64,000 bases of DNA. Origin: Coptis chinensis. Taxonomy: Eukaryota; Streptophyta; Magnoliopsida; Ranunculales; Ranunculaceae. This document shows positions 1 through 10,739 of the stretch, in pieces. Numbering within the stretch: the first letter of the stretch is position 1; every line of letters begins with the position of its first letter. The notes under the pieces are model-generated. The model ran no database searches. It was not told where the DNA came from and saw only the letters and a program-made list of their open reading frames with translations. The DNA is taken from contig CM027380.1 of NCBI GenBank assembly GCA_015680905.1, positions 32,480,001-32,544,000 of the forward strand, written 5' to 3'. Both the position numbers and the translations under genes were made by a program.

Positions 1-50
1 TCTCGTTACTTATTCGTCGGTAAAACTATCATTTTACTTTTTACTTTTAT

Positions 51-1574
51 CATAGATAGATAATAGTCGTTGAACAAAATAGAAGCGTATCAAAACCTAA
101 TTATCCTTTAATAAGTAAAGGATGAGTAGGGTATCGTTCTACTTTTAAGTGTATGTTATATGAAGGACAGGACTGGAAAGGGGGTTTGAGGGATTAAAAA
201 CTATGATTGTAAAGATTTTAGATTCTAATACTAAACTAAACTAAACTAACTAAACTATTGAGAATTTATAAGAGAGGGAATTCAAGAGATTAGAATCCAC
301 CGATACCTTTGATCTGTGACCTTTTGCTTTATGGTTGTTCTCATAAGTAGACTACAATTAGGCAATCGAGCGAGTGTCGATGCCCTCTTGGATGAAACAT
401 CGTTAACAATTAACTCTACTTAAGGTTGTTCCTATATTTATGCTATCAATATCTTCTTTTTTTTTTATGTAAGCTCGGGCAGCCATTCAATGTATTACCG
501 AGAGCAACATCAAGGAGTATTTCCTAATAGGGCGGCCATTCAATGAATCACGACTTAAGGCAAACACAAAGAATACTTCCCCTAGGCAGCCACTCCCTGA
601 GCTACCCCTTCTAAGGCAACACAAAGAATACTTCCCTGATTCTAAAGAATTATACTACTAGAAGAAAACTAAAGAACACTAGCATGATATTAATATTGCA
701 AAACATAAATCCTATTCTATATTTCCATCCCCTGGTGTGGGCAATGGAACTAATAACTAAAAACATAAAGAACTAACCTGATTGAAGAACACCATGAACC
801 AGAAGAATCATTAAACCTTAAGCATCGGCTTCATCTCCTCCCTTAAAGGAGAAGATGTACCTTCCATAAAAAAGGAAGAACACGAAGAGCGAGAAGAAGA
901 AGAGTCGAAGAACATAAGACTAGAAAGACTAATTTATTAAGACTCGACTAGTTAAAACTGAATCTTTTATTATTAATCTCTCTCTGCCTCAAGTTCTGGA
1001 GACAAGAGTATAAGTGAATTGGCAAATTATATGAGGCACTTAGGTTCTCTATTTATAGGGGTTACAATGAGTTCTAGAAGCATTCCAAACCGCCATTTGT
1101 TTTCTAATACAAATCAACTTCTTTCAGAGTCCAACTTCGTCTCCAAAACTGAGAAGGAAGTGGCTACAGTGTCGTTTCATGCGTCTGGACGCACGATCCT
1201 TGCGTCCCAGACGCGGTCCAGACGCGGAAGTCTATTTTCCTTATTTTGCTCTATCATTCTATCCTCTTTTGCAGGCTTTGGTCAAAGCAACAAATCCTTT
1301 GGCCTTGGGCTTCCAAATAGGCTTTAAAATAGGTCCAAGTCACATCTTTAATAGCTTCAATACCTTGGCCTTCTCCATAATTGTCCACGGGCTTCCCATG
1401 TGATCCTTAATGCTCTAAATTGCTCCATTTTACCCCTTTTTATCTAATATTCCACAAAAATCTCTCTTTCACCTGTAAAATCATAAAACATAACTTACAA
1501 ACACTATTAGTCCACTAAGATGGCTAAACAAGAGGCATAATCGAGGGTTAATTGCACTTTTTGAGCACTTATCA
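51..1574 (-). repeat. 3' LTR of the Athila-type element
   Basis: This is a direct repeat of 7957-9476. Matching begins at about 51 and ends at the TTATCA terminus at 1574. It carries a stretch of about 50 bp (about 330-380) that is absent from the other LTR, plus small indels. The last 45 bp or so of the partner LTR have no clear match in positions 1-50, so this end is truncated or diverged. The short open frames inside (for example 1019-1327) are shadows with counterparts in the other LTR, not genes. Confidence 0.85.
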
Positions 1575-1585
1575 AAACTCCCAGC
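1575..1585 (-). other. candidate polypurine tract
   Basis: On the minus strand a short purine-rich run, GCTGGGAGTTT, directly precedes the TGATAAG start of the 3' LTR. This is where the plus-strand primer of an LTR element must lie. The run is short and contains pyrimidines, so the call rests mostly on position. Confidence 0.35.
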
Positions 1586-3705
1586 TAGCCTTTTGCTAGT
1601 CTCTTAGCAAATAAGATAAAAAATTGATAAGTGATCAAAGTCACATCCTAATAACAAAAATAAAATCCTAACTTACTTTTGCAGGCATCGCGATTGCATT
1701 TACCATATGCAACAAGGCTTTAAACCTTTAAGTTCCCCAAAAAGGACGAGTTATAGTCTCGTGAGGGTTTTCAGGTGATATACCCACAAAATCAATCAAT
1801 AACATATTCAAGAATGATAGTATTTTTTTTTCAGAGAGAGAAATTCCTTACCTACTTAGTGCTTACTCCAACAGACGTTCTCCATTGCTAACTACATTGT
1901 TGCAAAAACTCATAGATTATGATGGGAGATAGTAAAAATTGACAAAATTCTCAATCACGGCTTATGTGTGTACTTAGTCAATCTCCTATACTCTCCTATT
2001 CAAGAAACGGAATCCTTAGTTTACCTTTAGACAGATAATCTCAACTTTCAATCCTCACCAGTTATATTCCCAGAAAAGAATCTCTCAAAAGATGGTATAC
2101 TATTTTACCTCATGTATTTGGGGAAAAGAATAATGAATACGAACATCCCACATACTACCTTGAAAAATAGACTTCTAGATGACAATAGTCTCATGGAAAG
2201 AATGTCAATCACATATGAAGTATCGGGTCTTTCACTTTAGCATCCTCTCACCTATTCTAGACTTCGTACCATACTGTAGTGGTAAGCCATGGGTTGTAAC
2301 ATGGCTTGGGTATTGGTTTATAAAGGAAAGGTAAAAAGGATTCAAAGGTTGTTTATGAAACACTAAGAGTTTTGCTTTATTCTTTGGAATATTTCATCAA
2401 ATTATTATCAGAGAAATTTTTTCCTTTATCTTAGCTTTTCCATCCATTTTGTTCAACTTATTTTTTATTTTTTTTTACTCAGTGGTATATTTTTGATTAG
2501 TACTGGATATGCTTGTTTTCCACTAGCTTCTTTCACTTAAAAACAGAATGATGATTTTCATTGTATCTCTCTGATATTTCCTTGTAATCTTCCTTTTGTG
2601 CTCTTTCTTCCTCCTTGTTCCCTTCGTATACTCATAAACATATGGGTATAGCTGATAAAGGTTTTTGGCTATACTCCTTGTCTAGAGTTGGGTAAAAGGT
2701 AAAGAGTTTTATGAAAGAAAATGGCTTATTGTAAGGCTCAAAAGGGTTTAACATGATGGTCCTACTAGGTGGGATAAAGGTTGAATGGGTTCACTACTTG
2801 ACTTATCAGTATGATACTCTGTTTCGAATAGACTACAAGACCTAATAGCTATCTCCCCAGTTGATATCACTTCGTGATTAACCAAATCAACAAATAATGA
2901 GACTATATTACAATATTAATAACATAAATAACTGAAAGATGTTGAGTCACTAAGACTCAGATTTTTTGTAAGAACTCTCTAAAGAATGGGTATACAGCTC
3001 AAGTCTCACAGACTAAGTCTAAAAATTCTACTTCCAGTTTACTAGATCTCTCTTCTAGCAAAAGTACACAAAACTGACCAAGTACTATGGTGGTGCCTTG
3101 ATAAAGAATTCTCTCAACAAGAACTATGTTTGAGCATAATAAATATTCTAAGCGGTAATGAAATCAATAATATCAACTATCTATCAAACTCAACACTAAG
3201 CAGTATAGAATATATATCTCAGACTCATCATTAAAATTAAATTTTCTCATGTTGTTGATATAGAAACAAAAATATTTTAGTTTTTGAAAACTAATTTTCG
3301 AAATTCATTTCTCAAGTACACCCTCCCCCTACTTATGCATGCATAGAACTCAATGTATAAAGAAGTAAATGAAATGGATGAGAAAAAGGTAGGATATTAC
3401 CATTGATGCCGAATATCAGAATTAGTTCAAGAAACAAATTTTTAGGTCTTTTTATGTCAGATCCCCAAGACGTAATGAGAGTCTTTTAAAGTCAGATTCT
3501 CAAGACTTTTGAGTCTTTTATAGTCAGATCCTCAAGACTAGTATTCCCACCCACTAGGTTTCACTTTGTAGGAATTCTTCCGATCTCTCTCAGCAGGTGA
3601 TTGACAAAAGTATACCTTGTATCAACAATTTTCTCTTAATGGCTGTAATGCAGGACAAGTTTCAGAATGACAATTCTTACACCAACCTAGCTTACGCACT
3701 CTCCT
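1586..3705 (-). other. retrotransposon interior without recognisable domains
   Basis: About 2.1 kb lies between the RT remnant and the 3' LTR. An intact Athila element would carry RNase H, integrase and an env-like region here. I found no integrase zinc finger, no DDE signature and no long open frame on either strand. The stretch is far too short for those domains plus env, so a large deletion has probably occurred. Confidence 0.6.
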
Positions 3706-4290
3706 CTAATGCGCAAATGGACTTTTACTGAACCCTACACGAACCATAGAAATAATCTTCTTTTGAAGGTCAACGGGGAGTAAATCCCATAAACTAACAG
3801 ATGGGGAACACTTAGGTTTCCATCTCAAAACTGATCTCTTGACAGCATGCTTACTTCCTGTAGACATTTTTGCTTGATCTACTAAAATTTCTTCCTTTGA
3901 AACTTGGTGACCTAGCACTATCCCTTCTTTTACCATGAAGTGACACTTTTCCCAGTTCAGAACTAAGTTGGTATCGCAACAACGTTTAAGGACTAAGGAG
4001 AGATGGTGCAGGCAATCCTCAAATGGACATGTGAATGTGGTCTTCTCTTGGTCCTCAGGGTGGATATGGATATGAAAATATCCAGAGTAACCATCAAGAA
4101 AGTAGTGGTAAGCTTGTCCAGCTGATCTTTCTAATATTTGATCGATGAAAGGTAATGGAAAATGATCTTTCCTTGATGCGCTATTCAGCTTCCTGTAATC
4201 GATGCAAACTCTCCATCTAGTTTGAATCCTGGTTGGAATGAACTCATTGTTCTCGTTCTCGATTACTGTGGTTCTAGACTTTTTCGGCAC
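3706..4290 (-). pseudogene. Athila reverse transcriptase remnant, active-site region deleted
   Basis: The 194-residue frame opens with the lead-in PKKSRTTVIENENNE and continues with WRVCIDYRKLN (residues 27-36). The motif-A aspartate is in YFLDGYSGY (63-71). At residue 90 the sequence jumps from TCPF directly to EDCLHHLSLVLKRC. The intervening fingers/palm stretch, normally 40-50 residues ending in the catalytic (F/Y)xDD, is missing in frame, near nucleotide 4020. The frame resumes with NLVLNWEKCHF and a GIVLGHQVS motif, then decays. Without the second and third catalytic aspartates this cannot be an active polymerase. It overlaps the upstream frame at 4263-4997 by a frameshift. Confidence 0.85.
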
Positions 4291-4997
4291 AACTTGAACT
4301 GGACTAACCTATTGACTATCAGAAATAGGTCGATAATGCCGGCGTTAAGGAGTTTGACGACCTCTTCTCGGACTACTTCCTTCATCTTTGGATTAAGCCT
4401 CCTCTGTGGTTGCTTAGAAGTCTTGGAATCCTCTTCCAAATGAAACCTATGTTGAACTATCATAGGGCTGATCTCCTTGATATCATCAATTGTCCAACCT
4501 ATAGATGACTTGTATTCCTTTAAAAGTGCTACTAACCTTGATTCCTGCTCCTCAGTCAAATCTGATGCAATGATTACTGGGTAGGTTCCCAAATCTCCCA
4601 AGAAAACATACTTGAGTGTAGATGGCAAAGGCTTCAATTCTAGCTTAGGCGACTCTTTCTTAAGCTCTTTAGATGGTCCATCAGGCATAGGCGATTCAAC
4701 TTTTTCTTTGAACTTGTTGTCATCCATGAGAGGTGATAAATCTAAAATTGCATTGATTGCCTCCACACTAAGTTCCTCATAATCTGAGTCTGTCAGAGCT
4801 TTCAACAACTCATCAGCAAGATATGAATGAGTCAGATAATCCTGTGCTAACGCTTTAATCATGCATGCCTCGTTCATAGCACACACCTCCTGTGGTTGCT
4901 GTAACATATGGAAAACATTGGTCTCAACTCTCATATTACCAAAGGATAACGTCATATTACCGTTTCGACAGTTGATGAGTGCATTTGCAGTGGCCAA
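4263..4997 (-). pseudogene. Athila pol: protease-RT spacer and RT N-terminus
   Basis: The 244-residue frame begins ATANALINCRNGNMTLSFGNM, the conserved stretch following the Athila protease. After an acidic, variable spacer it reads LPSTLKYVFLGDLGTYPVI, EEQESRLVALL, WTIDDIKEISP and QRRLNPKMKEVVREEVVKLL, the standard approach to the RT fingers. The frame shifts before the RT core, which continues in 3706-4290. The apparent start methionine is incidental, because in a functional element this is internal to one gag-pol reading frame. Confidence 0.8.
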
Positions 4998-5008
4998 GAA
5001 TGGTCTGC

Positions 5009-5320
5009 CTAGAATGATTGGTATCTGCCTACTAGATGTAGGTTCTGTGTGTCAAGTACTATGAAATCAACCGGATAATAGAAATCTTCGATCTTGACTA
5101 TGACGTCTTTAATGATTCTTTTAGGTATCTTCACTGATCTATCTGTGAACTGTAAAGTAATATCAGTCGGTTTTAGATCCTTCAAGCCCAACTTCTCGTA
5201 GATGAAATATGGTAGAAGATTCACTCTGGCACCCAAATCTAATAAATCTTGCTTCTCCAAAGAATCTCCAATTCTGCATGTAACAGTTGGACTTCCAAGA
5301 TCTTTCAGTTTCACAACCAC
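5009..5320 (-). pseudogene. Athila aspartic protease remnant
   Basis: A 103-residue frame contains LLDLGARVNLLP, matching the retropepsin active-site region (usually CDLGASINLMP in this lineage), followed by LGLKDLKPTDITLQF, RSVKIPKRIIKDVIVKI and the FIVLD strand. The active-site aspartate is kept, and the usual serine after DLGA is replaced by arginine. The frame is out of phase with the pol frame that follows at 4997. Identification rests on order of domains and these motifs. Confidence 0.75.
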
Positions 5321-5516
5321 TAGATTACGTAGGGTACGATGAACATCTTTGCGATAAAAGCTTCTTTCGAATGTTGGCCTTCTTTCTTCACTAGATCTTT
5401 CACTTAATTTGGCATACGAGGGAACTTGCTTGATGGCGGTCGAAATGGGATATTAATATGCAAATTCTGAAATACATCGCAAATCTCCTTCAGACCGGTC
5501 ATCCTTTCGGTATTCA

Positions 5517-5873
5517 CTAGTTTTGAAGGAAACGGGCCGGTGGATTCTTCAATATCGGTTTCTTCTTTTCGGCGGTTGGCTTAGTAACAGATAGTGGAGT
5601 GACAGGTGGAGTCACTCGTGATGGCTTCTTCTTACTTACTTCCACAATAGTTCCTTCAACTTCTTTTGCAACAGTTTCTTCAGCAGGTGGCACAACACTA
5701 GATATATATGGAATGTTAGAACTGGGTGGGATGGTTGGAACATAAGTTACCTTAGGCTCCGCAAAATATTTTTCTGGTTCATAGACAATCTTGTTATCAA
5801 CTTTCTTTCCTAACCTCAGAGTGGTGATAGAATTAACTTGGGCATTCGACTGAGTAATCTCCAGGTTATCCAC
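5517..5873 (-). pseudogene. gag-pol linker, low complexity
   Basis: A 118-residue frame rich in Pro, Val, Thr and Lys lies between the gag C-terminus and the protease. Athila polyproteins have a variable linker here. It contains no recognisable domain and is listed as part of the broken gag-pol frame. Confidence 0.5.
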
Positions 5874-5888
5874 CCGCAGGACACCTTT

Positions 5889-6116
5889 TCATTTCGGATT
5901 TGGCTCCGGCTGGCTTGGTAATACTCCTTTCAATCTTTCCGTCAAGGCGGTAGCGATTTGCCCTATCTGGCCTTGAATGACACTAAAGTTACTCTCCAAC
6001 TTATGGGTTCTTTGATTTGTCTGTTTTAGCTCATTGACAATGGTGGTGATAGCTTCTTCCAGATGTGGGATAACTGCTTTGCTCGACTGAGGCGTAGGGG
6101 CAATATATCCACTCAT
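5889..6116 (-). pseudogene. Athila gag C-terminal helical segment
   Basis: The 75-residue frame holds heptad-like text (LEEAITTIVNELKQ, LESNFSVIQGQIGQIATAL) ending in a GVLPSQPEPNPK motif. This matches the Athila region where a coiled coil is followed by an LPSxTEPNPR-like sequence. It lies between the zinc knuckle and the linker in the expected order. Confidence 0.7.
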
Positions 6117-6379
6117 AAGATCTGGTACTAACTCTCTATTTGTGTTAGCTTGGTATTGCCGGGTTCCGTATGACCGTTGATTTCGTATGGTTCTTTGGCG
6201 GTTTTGGAACCGAGCATCGGTTATTCGAACCGATTTGGTGATTTTGGAATCTTGGAGGAAAATTCTTCTTATTTGTATTTTGTGACTTCCAATAATTCTG
6301 TCCCTGATTGAACTGGTTATTTCTTCCTAAAGAGTGGATACTACGTACATGCCTCTGCATTAGTATCCAGATAGTACGA

Positions 6380-6421
6380 ACACTCTTCAGTGGTGTGGCC
6401 TTCATCAAAACATAGCTCACA
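6380..6421 (-). pseudogene. gag CCHC zinc knuckle
   Basis: Translating the minus strand gives CELCFDEGHTTEEC, a perfect C-x2-C-x4-H-x4-C retroviral-type zinc knuckle. It is in a different frame from the open reading frame at 6145-6429, so the open frame there is a frameshifted shadow. The motif is the RNA-binding part of nucleocapsid and lies downstream of the gag core as expected. Confidence 0.75.
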
Positions 6422-6642
6422 AATGGCATAACAAGGCTTGGATAGCTGAGGTTTAGCTTGGAAATTGTTTACTTTTGGAGGATTCATGGAGAACTGATCA
6501 AACTCTTGTTTAGAGTTTCAACTCCTGTTGATAGGCTTGCCATAATTGATAACATTGCTTGATTTGGGTCTTCTTGAATTTGGTTGCCAAATTGCTTCGG
6601 CACCCCCTCCACTCTAGCTACGTCCTCGTTGCTAGTACTCCA

Positions 6643-7335
6643 TTATTGAGTGTCTTCAGCTAAATTCTCGAGAAAGTTGTAGGCTTCCTCTCTATCCAAT
6701 GATGTAAACTTACCTTGATGCATTGACTGTATCATATGCTTGTTCATAGTAGAAAGTCCTTGAAAGAAAAAATGAGACAGTGTGCTCTTATCATAACCAT
6801 GATGTGGAGAAGAAACTAGCAGGTTATTGAATTTCTCCCAGCTTTGATGATATTTTTCAGTCACCTTCCCTTTGAAATTGCTGATGGCTTGCTGCATGGC
6901 ATCAGTCTTCTGGGGTGGGTAGAACTTGTTCATAAACTTTGTTCTCAACTTCTCCCAATTGTTGATTGAATTGATTGGCTGTGCAGTTAACCATTTGGAT
7001 GCTTTACCTTCGAATAAGAGTGGAAAAATAATTAACTTGATACTCTTATCCCTGATATTCTGGTTCTTAAAAGTTCTGAGGACTGATAGAAATTTGTTCA
7101 TGTGAACATAAGGCTGAACATTGTCTGAACCATTGAACTTTGGAAGCATAGAGATTACTGATGCTCTAAGTTCAAACTGGTTAGCTTCTATCTCTGGAAA
7201 AACAATACTGCTGGGTGGGTCTCCAATGATTGGCGAATAGAAATCACTCAGCTTCTTCCTCTGTTGTGTTTGCATAGGTGGGATAGCTTCGGGATTATTG
7301 GTGTCCAAAACACCTCCATCATTGCATGCGCCCAT
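6643..7335 (-). pseudogene. Athila gag core (capsid-like) domain
   Basis: This 230-residue frame is the best-preserved part of the element. It has the retrotransposon gag core: FELRASVISMLPKFNG, the linked LLFEGKASKWLTAQP, NWEKLRTKFMNKFYPP, and a helical stretch with YHQSWEKFNNLL and FFFQGLS. The methionine at 7335 lies about 600 bp downstream of the primer-binding site, a normal leader length. The product would be the structural protein of the particle. It ends at a stop at 6643, after which the gag-pol frame is broken. Confidence 0.8.
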
Positions 7336-7940
7336 TGTTTCAATCTCGTATAGTATTCTTGTGAGTCGGTTGTTAAACCTTGTCCACTGTTGTGTTCTTA
7401 CCGGACGATGATATGGACGACGGGGAATACACTAGAAAATGCTATGCGAAAATGACGAAAAACTATCATACAATGCTTGAATATTATGTAACTATTCTAA
7501 ATTATACTAAAATGTAAAACTACTTTCCTTCAACTGGGTTGGGTTTTGCAGCTAGTATTTCGCCCATTGTCTAAAGCTGTCTCTTCTAGGGTTATGGTGA
7601 ATCACTTGGATTGCTTAAGTACCACGACCCACATACGATAGTCTATTTGTCAAGATTCAGACAAGAAACACTAGAGTTTGATGTTTCGCTGTGTTGGCTT
7701 ACAACTTCAATTGTTGAAAAGGTCCTAAATGCAATTATACTAGAAAGCAATAAAACTAAACTATGATGCAACTATACTAAGAATGAAATAAAAAGAATGA
7801 AGATTTGACTAACCTGGATGGTAGATCTTGTCTTCGAGATGTCCTTCAAGCTTCTCTCTTTCTCAAAAGGATGGATGATGCTATCTCAAGATCCAAACTT
7901 CTAATCTTGAAAGAAAACGTTAAACATAAACAACTTAAAA

Positions 7941-7954
7941 CGGCAACGACGCCA
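7941..7954 (-). other. primer-binding site
   Basis: The minus strand reads TGGCGTCGTTGCCG two bases after the end of the 5' LTR (CA, then AA). From memory, Athila and related elements use TGGCGCCGTTGCC, complementary to the 3' end of a tRNA (usually given as tRNA-Asp). This site differs by one base at position 6. Its spacing fixes the LTR boundary at 7957. Confidence 0.75.
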
Positions 7955-7956
7955 TT

Positions 7957-9476
7957 TGACACGCTCTCCTTTTTATGTTATTGAGATGGTATATGGATGA
8001 TGTAGATAGATAATGGTCGTTGAACAAAATAGAAGCGTATCAAAACCTAATTATCCCTCAATAAGTAAAAGATGAGTAGGGTATCGTTCCACTTTTAAGT
8101 GTATGTTATATGAAGGATGTGATTTGGAAAGGGGTTTGAGGGATTAAAAACTATGATTGTAAAGATTTTAGATTCTAATACTAAACTAAACTAAACTAAC
8201 TAAACTATTGAGAATTTATAAGAGAGGGAATTCAAGAGATTAGAATCCACCTATACCTTTGATCTGTGACCTTTTGCTTTATGGTTGTGCCCTCTTGGAC
8301 GAAATATCGTTAACAATTAACTCTACTTAAGGTTGTTCCTATATTTATGCTATTAATATCTTCTTTTCTTTTATGTAAGCTCGAGCAGCCATTCAATGTA
8401 TTACCGAGAGCAACATCAAGGAGTATTTCCTAATAGGGCGGCCATTCAATGAATCACCACTTAAGGCAAACACAAAGAATACTTTCCCTAGGCAGCCACT
8501 CCCTGAGCTACCCCTTCTAAGGCAACACAAAGAATACTTCCTTGACTCTAAAGAATTATACTACTAGAAGAAAAGTAAAGAACAATAGCATGATATTAAG
8601 CCCTATTCTATACTTTCATCCCTTGGTGTGAGCAATAAAACTAATAACTAAAAACATAAAGAGCTAACCTGATTGAAGAATACCATGAACTAGATGAATC
8701 ATTAAACCTTAAGCATCGGCTTCATCTCCTCCCTTGAAAGAGAAGATTAGCCTTCCATAAAGAAGGAAGAACACGTAGAACGAGAAGAAGAAGAGTCGAA
8801 GAACATAAGACTAGAAAGACTAATTTATTAAGACTCAACTAGTTAAAATCGAATATTTTATTATTAATCTCTCTCTACCTCAAGTTCTAGAGACAAGAGT
8901 ATAAGTGAATTGGAAAATTACATAAGGCACATAGGTCCTCTATTTATAGGGGTTACAATGAGTTCTAGAAGCATTCCAAACCGCCATTTGTTTCCTAATA
9001 CAAATCAACTTCTTTCAGAGTCCAACTTCGTCTCCAAAATTGAGAAAGAAGTGGCTATAGTGTCGTTTCATGCGTCTGGACGCACGATCCTTGCGTCTGG
9101 ATGCGCGATCCTTGCGTCCCAGATGCGGAAGTCTATTTTCCCTCTTTTGCTCTATCCTTCTATCCTCTTTTGCGGGCTTTGGTCCAAACAACGAATTCTT
9201 TGGCCTTAGGCTTTCAAATAGGCTTTAAAATAGGTTAAAGTCGCATCTTTAATAGCTTCAATTCCTTGGCCTTCTCCATGATTGTCCACGGGCTTCCCAT
9301 GTGATCCTTAATGCTCTGAATTGCTCCGTTTTACCCATTTTTCTCTAATATTCCACAAAACTCTCTCTTTCACCTATAAAATCATAAAACATAACTTACA
9401 AACACTATTAGTCTACTAAGATGGCTAAACAAGAGGCATAATTGAGGGTTAAATTGCACTTTTTGAGCACTTATCA
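7957..9476 (-). repeat. 5' LTR of the Athila-type element (about 1.52 kb)
   Basis: On the minus strand the LTR runs TGATAAG...GTGTCA, with TG/CA ends, and is followed by AA and the primer-binding site. It repeats 51-1574 over nearly its whole length. Near its start (about 9070-9130) it holds a short tandem motif, gcgtctggacgc plus cgatccttgcgtc, whose copy number and arrangement differ between the two LTRs. The divergence between LTRs, including a 50 bp indel, indicates an insertion that is not recent. Confidence 0.85.
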
Positions 9477-9689
9477 ACCCTCCACCCTCTATAGTGAGTA
9501 TTGTTTGATGTATGTTCTGTTCGATTTTTTTTTTGTGTAATGGAGTATGAAGTATTGTTTTTTTTTAAGTGGGCATTGGTTGGTTGTATAAGTTGGTCTT
9601 TAGTTTTCTCAGTTTCAAGTTCAAGTCGGAATAGACAAGCCTTTGTATGTTTCACCTAGCCTTGTATATTCCAACTTGAGAGGGGGAAT

Positions 9690-9880
9690 AGGGAGATATG
9701 AAGACATTCAGTAGTATATGAGGCAAGAAGAATATGGAGACGTATGAGGAAAAGTACTCATGTCTCCATATTCCAGCATGCCTTGGAGATATGAAAACAT
9801 TCAGTAGTATATGAGGGAAGGATAATATGGAGACGTATGAGAAAAAGTACTCATGTCTCCATATTCCAGCATGCCTTGAC
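9690..9880. repeat. two tandem copies of a 93 bp unit with internal palindrome
   Basis: Units at about 9690-9784 and 9785-9877 differ at only a few bases. Each contains an inverted repeat, aatatggagac ... gtctccatatt, around a short loop, able to form a stem of roughly 18 bp. The open frame on the minus strand (9652-9891) is only the translation of this repeat. Confidence 0.8.
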
Positions 9881-9924
9881 GAACTCTTCATGACAAGGCA
9901 TATCCACTATTCAGTCTTCAGTAT

Positions 9925-10135
9925 TCAGGTAGCAGTCAAGCCTAAACTGCAGTCTTCAGTATTCAGATAGTAGTCAAGCCTAAACTGCACATATGTTTCA
10001 GGTAGCAGTCACGCCTAAACTGCAAGTAGGTTTCAGGTAGCAGTCAAGCCTAAACTGCACGTATATTTCAGGTAGTAGTCATGCCTAAACTGCACGTATA
10101 TTTCAGGTAGCAGTCAAGTTATAACTGCACCAGTA
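9925..10135. repeat. tandem array of a roughly 36 bp unit
   Basis: About six degenerate copies of ttcaggtagcagtcaagcct plus aaactgcacgta follow one another. Decayed variants (aagcagtgcaacactaaacc) continue to about 10320. Neither strand is coding. Confidence 0.75.
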
Positions 10136-10504
10136 TTCAGTATTCAGGAGTACCCATAATAGTATTTTGTTGACATTAACAGTGATATTGATAGTAGCAG
10201 CCAAGAAGCGCACATCAAATTAGTGTTATTGTTTTCAATTTATATTATGACATCCATAATAGCGAATGGAGTGAGTAGTAGCCAAGCAGTGCAACACTAA
10301 ACCGGTGTTATGATTTCAGTTTGTGACTGTGGTATACCTTCAGTATTCAGGTTAGGTCATTGCCTACACTGACAGTTTCACTTTCCAGAACGTCTCAACA
10401 GTTGTTTGAGTTTTTCAACTAAAGACAGTTCTATGCAAAAAGGGGGGCTGTATTCTTATATTTTCTTTCTACCATTCAAGCTGCAATTTGCAAGTTTACG
10501 GGAT

Positions 10505-10738
10505 TACAGCTTGAGGGGGAGTATTAGAATATGTCAGTATTAGAATATGTCCTATATGTAAAGTCCTACGTTTCTATAAGTGTGGACATCTATATCTAGT
10601 AGTTTATATTATCATATTTTAAGTTAGTATAAGTATGTAACTCTGGATAGAGAACAGTAACCCAAGAACTCTCTAACCTTAATCAATCTCTAGGCTTTTC
10701 CATTGTTCTTCTTCTTTATTTCTCTCAATATATCAATG
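10505..10738 (+). mobile_element. Ty1/copia 3' remnant: polypurine tract plus LTR fragment
   Basis: The run gcttgagggggagt at 10509-10522, followed by attagaatatgtcc, is the typical polypurine tract and LTR start of plant copia elements. The downstream 200 bp end in ctctcaatatatca and look like a short LTR. A short direct duplication of gtattagaatatgtc sits at the junction. No copia coding sequence and no partner LTR are seen in the window. Confidence 0.55.
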
Positions 10739-10739
10739 T

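Larger units (their letters stand above)
51..9476 (-). mobile_element. Athila-type Ty3/gypsy LTR retrotransposon, defective
   Basis: Two long direct repeats (about 51-1574 and 7957-9476) flank a minus-strand interior in the order PBS, gag, zinc knuckle, protease, RT. Several protein stretches match Athila-lineage gag-pol by recognition: the gag core, the region ending in a LPSQPEPNPK-like motif, the ATANALINCRNG motif before RT, and WTIDDIKEISP. The frames are interrupted many times, the RT catalytic region is deleted, and no RNase H or integrase was found. The copy could only move using proteins from another element. No target-site duplication could be confirmed, because homology of the left LTR fades at about position 51, close to the window edge. 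Confidence 0.85.

Noticed and set aside
1019..1403. Open frames of 102 and 74 residues
   Set aside because: They lie inside the LTR, have a counterpart in the other LTR (8910-9209), and show no domain.
6145..6429. 94-residue open frame as a gene
   Set aside because: It is a frameshifted reading of the gag zinc-knuckle region. The true CCHC motif is in another frame.
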